This document shows, piece after piece, positions 7,265-14,544 of a stretch of 64,000 nt of DNA; the stretch's first letter is position 1; every line of letters starts with the position of its first letter. The stretch spans positions 62,001 to 126,000 of the forward strand of contig DATNPK010000070.1 in assembly GCA_036703275.1 (NCBI GenBank). The letters are read 5' to 3'. The translations under genes were made by a program, and so were the position numbers. The notes under the pieces are model-generated. The model ran no database searches and was not told where the DNA came from. It was given only the letters and a program-made list of their open reading frames with translations. This DNA is from Coleofasciculaceae cyanobacterium (GTDB lineage Bacteria > Cyanobacteriota > Cyanobacteriia > Cyanobacteriales > Xenococcaceae).

Positions 7265-9640
7265 GTGAAAAACTATTGCCCTAAAGGATTCCTAAAGGAC
7301 GACGCGAAGCTAGTCCTAAAGGATACCGCTCCGCATATGGTTTACCATACCGCTTCGCATATAGCTCCGCTCCGCTCCACGTCCGATCGCCTGGGATTTT
7401 TGACCACATTAACGGTGATGCTAGCGTGCGCCCCTTCAATGGCTGCCGAACGTACAATTACAGACATCGAGCTAGAAAAAAATAATCACCAACTGGAACT
7501 AAAATTATCGGCAACCAACAAAGGCGATACTGATGCTTCCTTTTATACCTTACGTGATGGCAATACTATTGAAGCTAACCTACTCAACACTAATTTAACT
7601 TTGCCTCAAGGAAAATCTTTTAAGCAAACTAATCTTATTCCAGGTGTCAAAACAGTTGAAGTTAATCAGATTGACAGTAAACATACCCAAATTGTCGTTT
7701 CTACCGAAGCAGATATTCCTGTCGAACACCTATTAGAACAACAGGGAAATAAACTGATTCTGAGCTTGAATCGAGTAACTAAGGCTCAGTCTCTCCAAAG
7801 AGAGGTGACAGAGTTTGGACATCAAACTATTAAAAATATTAAGCAAACTTACAAGTCTGCATTAGGGCAGAAAAAAACCAAAGACGATGAAAAGTCTAGC
7901 CTAGACTCAGACCAAAACAACGAAAATTCTGAGGTATTAATTCCCAATCCAGAAATAGTTATTGATGACAACCGCGTTAATAACGTTAAAGAACGGGTGT
8001 TTAAAGCTCAAAGTGACGAACCTGCTGAACTACCTGCAACTCTACCACGCGCCGTTGCGCCTCCTGTAGGGGATATGGCGGTTTCTAATATAAGCACCAT
8101 GCCCGACATGGTAGATCTAGGCTCAAGCGCGCTAGTTCCCCGCTTAGTTTTACGAGATGCTCCAATTCGAGAAGTTTTGTCTCTGCTAGCGCGATCGGCT
8201 AACTTAAACGTCGTGTATGCTTCTGGTAGTGCTGGTAGTGCGCCAGAAGGTCAAGGAGAAGCAACAGAACCGACTATTTCCTTAGATTTAGAAAATCAAC
8301 CCGTACAGGAAGTATTTAACTCGGTTTTGCTGGTATCTGGGTTAGATGCTAACCGTAGTGGCAATATTATCTACGTAGGCGAACAGTTACCCGCACAAGC
8401 CCGTAATTTAGTTAGCCGTACGATTCGTTTAAATCAGGTTAGTGCTGAAAGCGCAGCCTTATATCTAGCCAGCCAAGGTGCAGCAGGTAAAACACTAACT
8501 ATCGAAGATGAAGAAATCATCGATCCTGAAACTGGTCGAGTTGTTCAAACGAATGACACTAGTCCAACATTAAGCGATTTGAATGCTAGTAGCGAAGATG
8601 CAACAGGCACTCAGGCATTAATGCTTAAAGGTTTACAAGTTTCCGCTGACGAAAGGCTAAATTCAATTACTCTAGTTGGCGAACCACGTAAGGTAGAAGT
8701 AGCTACTGCTTTTTTGACACAGTTAGATGCTCGTCGCCGTCAGGTATCAGTAAATGTAAAAGTAGTTGATGTTAATTTATTAAATCAAGATACTGCTAAC
8801 GCTAGTTTTTCTTTTGGCATCAACGACACTCAATTTCTTCAAGATAGAGGTTCCGCTGCTATCAACTTTGGTGGAGACAACCCTGCGCTAAATGAGAGTT
8901 TTGTTAGAAGACCTAGAGGAGATGAAACTACAATATTTGAGGCACTACCTGACGGTGACTTAAGAGAAATTAGGATTCCGACTCCAAGTGAATTTCCAGA
9001 TAAATTTCTTGCCCTGTTAGAAGCCCAAGTGAGTAACGGTAATGCCAAAGTTCTTACCGATCCAACTTTAACCGTACAAGAAGGACAACAGGCAACGGTT
9101 AGACTAGTTCAAGATATTGTTCAAAGTATTACCTCAACAATTGACGGAGATTCAGGCGCAAGAACTGTCACTCCAGAAATAGGAGAAGCTGGATTAGTAC
9201 TAACTGTAAATGTAGAGCGAATTGATGATAACGGCTTTGTTTCCATGTCCGTTAGTCCTTCAGTTAGTTCTATTGGTGCAACTCAGGTTTTCGACAGTGG
9301 AGGAGGGGCAGAAAACCAACTTAACTTGTTGAGTAAACGTGAAGTGAGTTCTGGCTTGATACGGATGCGGGATGGTCAAACTCTAATTCTATCGGGAATT
9401 ATTCAAGACCAAGAGCGAACTACTGTTTCTAAAGTACCTATTTTGGGCGATATTCCTTTGCTTGGTTCTTTATTTAGAAGTACCGACAAAACTAATGAAC
9501 GGGCAGAAGTAATAGTTTTGTTAACTCCTGAAATTATTGAAGAGGATGCGGGGTTGGCAAGCAACTTTACTCCGAGCAAGGAAAGCCGTGAACTCATTGA
9601 CAAATCTGGGGTTGAGATACTTCAAGACTCTAACAAATAG
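7265..9640 (+). CDS. pilQ: Type IV pilus secretin PilQ with repeat insertion near its start
   Basis: Outer-membrane secretin through which the pilus passes. After a signal-peptide core (LGFLTTLTVMLACAPSMAAE, cleavage near AMA/A) come an AMIN domain (about 65-170) that binds peptidoglycan, a low-complexity linker, secretin short domain(s) with LVLRDAPIREVLSLLARSAN, NolW-like modules (SRTIRLNQVSAESAALYLAS) and the C-terminal secretin barrel (LILSGIIQDQERTTVSKVPI, LGDIPLLGSLFR). Length 791 is normal. Starting from GTG at 7265, codons 5 to about 40 come from a palindromic repeat and do not look like a signal peptide. The real start could alternatively be the internal ATG at 7337, but that would still lie inside the repeat. 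Confidence 0.92.
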   Translation: MKNYCPKGFLKDDAKLVLKDTAPHMVYHTASHIAPLRSTSDRLGFLTTLTVMLACAPSMAAERTITDIELEKNNHQLELKLSATNKGDTDASFYTLRDGNTIEANLLNTNLTLPQGKSFKQTNLIPGVKTVEVNQIDSKHTQIVVSTEADIPVEHLLEQQGNKLILSLNRVTKAQSLQREVTEFGHQTIKNIKQTYKSALGQKKTKDDEKSSLDSDQNNENSEVLIPNPEIVIDDNRVNNVKERVFKAQSDEPAELPATLPRAVAPPVGDMAVSNISTMPDMVDLGSSALVPRLVLRDAPIREVLSLLARSANLNVVYASGSAGSAPEGQGEATEPTISLDLENQPVQEVFNSVLLVSGLDANRSGNIIYVGEQLPAQARNLVSRTIRLNQVSAESAALYLASQGAAGKTLTIEDEEIIDPETGRVVQTNDTSPTLSDLNASSEDATGTQALMLKGLQVSADERLNSITLVGEPRKVEVATAFLTQLDARRRQVSVNVKVVDVNLLNQDTANASFSFGINDTQFLQDRGSAAINFGGDNPALNESFVRRPRGDETTIFEALPDGDLREIRIPTPSEFPDKFLALLEAQVSNGNAKVLTDPTLTVQEGQQATVRLVQDIVQSITSTIDGDSGARTVTPEIGEAGLVLTVNVERIDDNGFVSMSVSPSVSSIGATQVFDSGGGAENQLNLLSKREVSSGLIRMRDGQTLILSGIIQDQERTTVSKVPILGDIPLLGSLFRSTDKTNERAEVIVLLTPEIIEEDAGLASNFTPSKESRELIDKSGVEILQDSNK
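7277..7385 (+). repeat. Palindromic repeat mosaic inside the pilQ 5' end
   Basis: This segment carries CCTAAAGGA three times, the inverted pair GCATATGG/CCATACCG and the 18-mer CATACCGCTTCGCATATA at 7346-7363. That 18-mer is the exact reverse complement of 2546-2563 in the intergenic repeat cluster. Base use is richer in G+C than flanking pilQ. It keeps the reading frame open without a stop and adds about 36 codons ahead of the hydrophobic signal core. Confidence 0.75.
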
Positions 9641-9929
9641 CTTGTTTTATGGCTTGGTTTTGGTGGTTGAAATCGAAAATATTGTTGAAGTCTATGTAAA
9701 TTAATGCTTTCAACGATCCATATTTGGCAAGTAGAGCTTAGAATAAGGCAGTCACGGGTTAATTTGCCTCAAGGTAATGAAGCCTAAAGTGATTGCAAAG
9801 TGAAACAAAGTCTATAAAATGTTATGGGTTTTTATCACCCAGATGCTATAAATTAGGCTGGTTAACCTATTTTTCAACTCTAGGAGGACATCTGAAAAGT
9901 TTTTTTGCTAAATTTTGCCTTTTGCCCCC

Positions 9930-10072
9930 CTAGCCCCCCAAGTCTGGGGGGAACAAGAGTTGAAAGTCTCTTAAGCTCAATGCTGAGGGGGAGAGTTAAA
10001 AGTCCCCCAAATTTGGGGGATTTAGGGGGCTTCATTTAAGGGGCTTCATTTAAGAGGCTTCGATGTAGCGAA
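9930..10072. repeat. C-tract / G-tract repeats upstream of hupB
   Basis: The 9641-10165 spacer holds no gene I can support. It contains runs such as CCCCCCTAGCCCCCCAAG paired with TCTGGGGGG (about 9926-9951), then CCCCCAAATTTGGGGG with TTTAGGGGGC, and a tandem GGGGCTTCATTTAA. This pattern is a common cyanobacterial intergenic repeat able to form strong hairpins, and it may terminate pilQ transcription. Confidence 0.6.
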
Positions 10073-10165
10073 TAGGACTTTTTAGATCACCTCTAAGTTC
10101 TCTATGATCGAGAACAAAACACACAAAACACACAAGTCATAAGTAAACACCAGAAGGATATCACA

Positions 10166-10450
10166 ATGAATAAAGGTGAATTAGTTGATCGCATTTCTCA
10201 AAAAGCGACTGTAACTAAAAAACAAGCTGATGCTGTATTATCAGCAGCCATTGAAACTATTATGGAAGCTGTATCTGACGGAGATAAAGTAACCCTAGTT
10301 GGGTTTGGTTCTTTTGAACGTCGCGATCGCAAAGAAAGAGAAGGACGTAACCCCAAAACTGGCGAAAAAATGTCCATTCCTGCGACTAAAGTTCCTGCTT
10401 TCTCGGCGGGTAAACTATTTAAAGAAAAAGTAGCCCCTGGCAAGAAGTAG
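10166..10450 (+). CDS. hup: HU-family DNA-binding protein
   Basis: Nucleoid protein of 94 residues that binds and bends DNA as a dimer. It begins MNKGELVDRISQKATVTKKQ and carries the HU signature GFGSFERRDRKEREGRNP at about 48-65, including the conserved arm residues. A GAAGGAT ribosome site lies about nine bases before the ATG. The cobD-like gene starts 22 bases after its stop on the same strand, so read-through is possible, but their roles are unrelated. Confidence 0.95.
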   Translation: MNKGELVDRISQKATVTKKQADAVLSAAIETIMEAVSDGDKVTLVGFGSFERRDRKEREGRNPKTGEKMSIPATKVPAFSAGKLFKEKVAPGKK

Positions 10451-10472
10451 TTTTTGAGCTAGTTAGCTTATT

Positions 10473-11561
10473 TTGAACAGACCACGACACGGTGGAAATT
10501 TGAATTGGGCAGCCACAATTGCTGGTTGTCCAATTTCTGCTTTAATCGATTTTTCTGCCAGCATTAACCCGTTAGGAACACCCGAAAGTGCGATCGCCGC
10601 TATTATAAATAGCACGACTCAATTAACGGCTTATCCCGATCCTGAATATTCAGAATTGCGATCGCATTTAGCGAACCATCATCAGATTGAAGCTGAATTT
10701 ATCTTGCCTGGTAATGGTTCGGCCGAATTGCTAACTTGGGCAGGAAGAGAGTTAGCGCAACAAAATTCTACCTATTTAATTACTCCCGCCTTTAGTGATT
10801 ATCAAAGGGCTTTAACTGCTTTTGGCGGCGAAATATTACCCTGTCCGTTATCTTTAATCCCTGGTAAGGGCGTTTCGCCCTTCGGGGCCCCTACGTTACC
10901 CATCCCGCAGTCGCCCCATCCCCAATCGGGATTACTGCTAAACAACCCCCATAATCCCACAGGCAAATTATGGTCAAAAGAGGAGATTTTGCCTTATTTG
11001 AAGCAATTTGGTTTAGTGGTAATTGATGAAGCCTTTATGGACTTTTTAACTCCCTCTGAGGAGCAAAGTTTGATTCCTGTGGTGGCAGAATATCCAAATT
11101 TAGTTATTTTGCGATCGCTAACCAAGTTTTATAGTTTACCAGGGTTACGCATTGGTTATGCGATCGCTCATCCAGACAGATTACAAAGGTGGAAAAAGTG
11201 GCGCGATCCTTGGTCGGTTAATACTTTGGCAGCAGCAGCAACGGCAGCAGCAATTAAAGATAAAGCATTTCAACAGCAAACTTGGTCTTGGTTAATTTCG
11301 GCGCGATCGCAATTATTTGAGCAGCTTGAAGCAATTCCTGGACTACAGCCTTTTGAGGGGGCAGCAAATTATCTGTTAGTCAAGACAGAAAAATCCGCAA
11401 CTCAGCTACAAGAGAAGTTATTGCAAAATTATCAAATTGTGATTCGAGATTGCCTTAGTTTTCCCGAACTGGGCGATCGCTATTTTCGCATCGCCGTACG
11501 TCTACCCGCCGAGAATAATCGCTTAGTTCAAGCAACAGCGGAAATTTTGGAGAGTTTGTAA
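10473..11561 (+). CDS. cobD: Threonine-phosphate decarboxylase-like aminotransferase (CobD type)
   Basis: PLP-dependent fold-type I enzyme. The family decarboxylates L-threonine-O-3-phosphate to (R)-1-amino-2-propanol phosphate for the cobalamin lower-ligand arm. The N-terminus RHGGNLNWAA and DFSASINPLG are typical of CobD/CobC, not of histidinol-phosphate aminotransferase. NNPHNPTGKLW lies at 157-167 and SLTKFYSLPGLRIGYA places the PLP lysine at 218. Start is TTG at 10473; I see no better ATG. Residues 129-151 appear to be a repeat-derived insertion between the usual beta-strands. HisC remains a less likely alternative. Confidence 0.78.
   Translation: MNRPRHGGNLNWAATIAGCPISALIDFSASINPLGTPESAIAAIINSTTQLTAYPDPEYSELRSHLANHHQIEAEFILPGNGSAELLTWAGRELAQQNSTYLITPAFSDYQRALTAFGGEILPCPLSLIPGKGVSPFGAPTLPIPQSPHPQSGLLLNNPHNPTGKLWSKEEILPYLKQFGLVVIDEAFMDFLTPSEEQSLIPVVAEYPNLVILRSLTKFYSLPGLRIGYAIAHPDRLQRWKKWRDPWSVNTLAAAATAAAIKDKAFQQQTWSWLISARSQLFEQLEAIPGLQPFEGAANYLLVKTEKSATQLQEKLLQNYQIVIRDCLSFPELGDRYFRIAVRLPAENNRLVQATAEILESL
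10857..10925 (+). repeat. Palindromic insertion inside cobD
   Basis: AAGGGCG-TTT-CGCCCTT (10866-10882) is a perfect seven-bp hairpin followed by GGGGCCCC. The whole segment is G+C-rich against an A/T-rich gene and encodes a Pro/Gly-rich stretch (KGVSPFGAPTLPIPQSPHPQ) not expected in the family. A related hairpin (TAAGGGC-GCCCTTA) lies at 56279-56297. The frame is kept. Confidence 0.65.
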
Positions 11562-11695
11562 TCTAGAAACTTTTTTACCAAAACCAGGAGTGCCGAACAG
11601 AAACATTCTTTAGTTTTGCTGCTATGGTTTAACAAGCAGCTTGTTGATTATTTTTCAATTATATTTGGCTACTTGCTTAATCAAACCTTTCTAAA

Positions 11696-11840
11696 GCTAA
11701 TATCATCTCTCAAAAGTAATAAGAGACTTGGTAGTATCACGCCTAGGCTAAAATGCTGGGTTGATTCCCCCAAGCTTGGGGCTAGGGGGCTGAAAATAAT
11801 TTTTAATACCCAACAAATTGATCTAGATGTGGTACTACTA
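11696..11840. mobile_element. MITE-like element, copy A (right end truncated)
   Basis: The core CTAGGCTAAAATGCTGGG, then TTCCCCCAAGCTTGGGG, then AGGGGGCTGAAAATAATTTT and AATACCCAA is nearly identical to the segment at 22375-22490. The left end of this copy (11696-11749) matches, in reverse complement, the right end of copy B over about 54 bases with roughly nine differences. A full element therefore had inverted ends of about 50 bp and a length near 190 bp. There is no ORF of its own. Most of the 11562-11915 spacer is this element. Confidence 0.7.
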
Positions 11841-11862
11841 GCTCAATCCTGACTTCTGTACG

Positions 11863-11880
11863 GACGTTCCATGGAACGTC
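11863..11880. repeat. 18-bp perfect palindrome (GACGTTCCATGGAACGTC)
   Basis: A perfect 18-base palindrome lies 36 bases before the flavin oxidoreductase gene. Flanking bases (CG before, TCTAC after) extend its resemblance to a dispersed cyanobacterial palindrome. It could act as a hairpin in mRNA or simply be a repeat. Confidence 0.6.
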
Positions 11881-11915
11881 TCTACTCCTGACTTCTGACT
11901 TAGCAACATGGCAAC

Positions 11916-13379
11916 ATGGCAGTAGATTATGACTTGGTGATAATTGGTAGCAGTTGGGCTGGTGTTTATGCTGCGCAAAAGGCAGTTAGGCTTCAAGCCC
12001 GTATTGCTTTGGTAACTCAATGTGATGATTTGTTTTTGCCCAACGATACGCTAATCAATCATAGTATCAGCGAAATAGGACGGTTGAACTATCAGCTAGC
12101 CAACAATCCCTTTATTACAGCATCAGAAACACTTTCTGATATTTCTCTCTCCCAAGCCAGCGATTGGGCAAAGGGAATTAATTACGTCATGCAAACTGGT
12201 AATAATGCTTTATCTAGCCTGGCAGCTTTAGGAGTAGATGTAATTGCCGGGAAGGGAGAATTTTGTCGTTTACCCCAACTAGCTTTTCAGGTTGCTAAAC
12301 GAAAGTTGCGATCGCGTAATTTTTTACTCGCCACAGGTGCTAATTTTGCGCCTCAGTTTTTAGATAATAATAATGCTGCAAATGATTATTTGACTCTGCG
12401 GCAATTGGGCGATCGGGATTTAGCAGATTTAGGGCAAAATATCATCGTTGTCGGCAGCGATCCGCTGGCTTTAGAATTGGCTCAAACCTTAACCAGATTT
12501 AATAAAAAAGTTACTCTGGTGGTTAAACAGCAACGGATCTTACCCAAAGAAGATCTAGAAATTGCTTTACTAATTCAAGCACAGCTAGAAGCCGAAGGAG
12601 TCAAAGTTTATACCAACTCTGTAGTCAGCCAAATAAAAGCTATTGACGAACAAAAATGGTTACAAGCAGGCGATCGCGCTTTGGCTGCTGATGAAATTAT
12701 TATCGCTGGCGATCGTCAACCAAATATTGCTGGTTTGAATTTAGCTGGTGTAGATGTAAAATATGATTCCCAGCGAATTTATGTCAACCAAAAGCTACAG
12801 ACTACTAATTCCAATATATACGCCTGTGGCGAGTTAATTGGTGGTTACTGTTTACCTAATATTACTCAATCTGAGGTGGATTTAATCCTTAAAAATACTT
12901 TGTTTTTGCCCTGGTATAAAATCAATTATTATTACCTGCCCTGGGCGGTTTTAACTCAGCCTAATTTAGCTAGAGTCGGTTTAACCCAACGGCAAGCTAA
13001 TCAGCAATACGGTGCAGATATTTATGTGATTAAACAATATTTTAGTAATCTGGCACAAGGACAAATATTAGACAGAACCACTGGAGTATGTCAGCTATTA
13101 ATTAAAGAAAATGGTGAGATTTTAGGCTGTAGTTTAGTCGGCGATCGCGCTGCGGAATTAATTACTGTTATCGCGTTGATGATTCGACACAAAATTAGGC
13201 TTGATAGCAATCCAATGCGGGGATTAACTTCTTTCTCAATACCTACCGTTTATCCTAGTATGGTTGAAATATTACAACGCTCTGTCGATGACTTTTATCA
13301 GCAAAAGCTACAGCGCAATTCTAGACTATTAGATCGTCTGATAACTTGGTTTTCCCTCCGCAAAAATTGGCATAGGTAA
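11916..13379 (+). CDS. Pyridine nucleotide-disulfide oxidoreductase-like flavoprotein lacking the redox cysteines
   Basis: FAD/NAD(P)-binding protein of 487 residues with the fold of mercuric reductase and dihydrolipoamide dehydrogenase. The FAD site is DLVIIGSSWAGVYAAQKA (6-23), the central NAD domain begins NIIVVGSDPLALELAQTL, an ATG-type motif is LLATGANF, and the C-terminal dimerisation domain includes AVLTQPNLARVGLT. At the position where the family has the CxxxxC disulfide, this protein has LPNDTLINHSISEIG with no cysteine pair, so thiol-disulfide chemistry of the usual kind is not expected. It may reduce a quinone or another acceptor. thymidylate kinase follows 55 bases downstream. Confidence 0.75.
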   Translation: MAVDYDLVIIGSSWAGVYAAQKAVRLQARIALVTQCDDLFLPNDTLINHSISEIGRLNYQLANNPFITASETLSDISLSQASDWAKGINYVMQTGNNALSSLAALGVDVIAGKGEFCRLPQLAFQVAKRKLRSRNFLLATGANFAPQFLDNNNAANDYLTLRQLGDRDLADLGQNIIVVGSDPLALELAQTLTRFNKKVTLVVKQQRILPKEDLEIALLIQAQLEAEGVKVYTNSVVSQIKAIDEQKWLQAGDRALAADEIIIAGDRQPNIAGLNLAGVDVKYDSQRIYVNQKLQTTNSNIYACGELIGGYCLPNITQSEVDLILKNTLFLPWYKINYYYLPWAVLTQPNLARVGLTQRQANQQYGADIYVIKQYFSNLAQGQILDRTTGVCQLLIKENGEILGCSLVGDRAAELITVIALMIRHKIRLDSNPMRGLTSFSIPTVYPSMVEILQRSVDDFYQQKLQRNSRLLDRLITWFSLRKNWHR

Positions 13380-13434
13380 TCATTCATCATTCATCAGTAA
13401 TTACTAATCAGCCTCGATAAATGGGATATATGTA

Positions 13435-14076
13435 ATGTCAAAAAGGCTTTTTATTGTTTTTGAAGGTATTGATAGTTCAGGTAAAACAACTCAAGCAGAG
13501 TTATTAAAGCAATACTTTTTAGCTATAGAGGAACAGGCAGTAATTAGTCCTGAACCTTCCAACGGCATTATTGGAAATCTAATTCGTCAAGCTTTAAAAC
13601 AGAGAATTGTTTTTAGTCGAGATCGAGATTTGTTCGATCGACAAATGGCGTACCTTTTTGCTGCCGATCGCCACGATCATTTATACAATGATATTGATGG
13701 AGTATTTAAGTTAATTCAAAATAATTATCATGTTATTAGTACTCGATATTACTTTTCTTCTTTAGCATATAATTGTGATAGCGTAGAGCAGTTCGACTTT
13801 ATTACCAAGCTAAACGATCGCTTTCCTCCTCCAGATTTAACTATCTATATCGATATTCCAATTGAAGTTTCTTTGTCTAGATTACAAGAACGTTCCTTAC
13901 AGGAAATATATGAAACTAAGACCAAGCTAACTAAAGTTAGAAAACAGTATCAACAGATATTTGCCGAATATACTGGTAGAGCGCTCGCTATTGATGGCAC
14001 TCAAGATCTCCAGCAAATTCATTCTTTAATAGTTCAAGCGGTGCAAGCGATCTCTTGGCGAGAAAGAGATAACTAA
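13435..14076 (+). CDS. tmk: Thymidylate kinase
   Basis: Phosphorylates dTMP to dTDP with ATP. The P-loop GIDSSGKTT is at residues 11-19, DRHDHLYNDI and STRYYFSSLAYN supply the substrate-binding DR(H/Y) and RYY-type motifs, and DLTIYIDIPIEVSLSRLQ starts the LID region. Length 213 is standard. The enzyme is essential for DNA synthesis. It is the last gene before a 435-base spacer. Confidence 0.93.
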   Translation: MSKRLFIVFEGIDSSGKTTQAELLKQYFLAIEEQAVISPEPSNGIIGNLIRQALKQRIVFSRDRDLFDRQMAYLFAADRHDHLYNDIDGVFKLIQNNYHVISTRYYFSSLAYNCDSVEQFDFITKLNDRFPPPDLTIYIDIPIEVSLSRLQERSLQEIYETKTKLTKVRKQYQQIFAEYTGRALAIDGTQDLQQIHSLIVQAVQAISWRERDN

Positions 14077-14263
14077 CAATCGCTTTAATTGACTATTAGC
14101 TATTGAAGTTTCTTCCCTGTTCCCTAGACCAAGATTTATAGCACTACGTATAAAAGTTAGGACAAGTTTATTTGATTGCTACTTACTACTTACTACTTAA
14201 TTATTAAGTTACCGTCTTCTAACTCTGCTATTTTTTTGTTTAGAATTTAGTTTTATGTTGACG

Positions 14264-14325
14264 AGGTGAACGCAACTCCGGTCGTCTTAAGGACAGTGTA
14301 CTCTTCACCTAAATTTTTATTTTTA
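14264..14325 (+). ncRNA. Candidate structured RNA or leader with terminator-like end
   Basis: AGGTGAA (14264-14270) pairs with TTCACCT (14304-14310). Inside, ACT and GTC pair with GAC and AGT around the loop GTCTTAAG, giving a nested stem. The outer stem is followed by AAATTTTTATTTTT, as in an intrinsic terminator. The spacer 14077-14544 between tmk and tamB holds no other gene. It may be a small RNA end or part of the tamB leader. Confidence 0.35.
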
Positions 14326-14544
14326 TCAGCTTTAATTAAACTAACAAGTCAATTTTTTTGCAGTGATAATATATTTTTAAAATAGCTATACTGGTTGTTG
14401 TCAAAAATATATTAATAATAGGCAACTATTTACGTAATTTCATCTTCTATATATATAGATTCTAAATAGCAAATTGCCACAGCATATGGCTAAAAAATTT
14501 AGCTTTTATTATTGGCATCTTCAGCCACAGACGATAACTATAAG

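Noticed and set aside
11616-11852. A 78-codon plus-strand frame
   Set aside because: It lies mostly in MITE copy A and its composition reflects the repeat.
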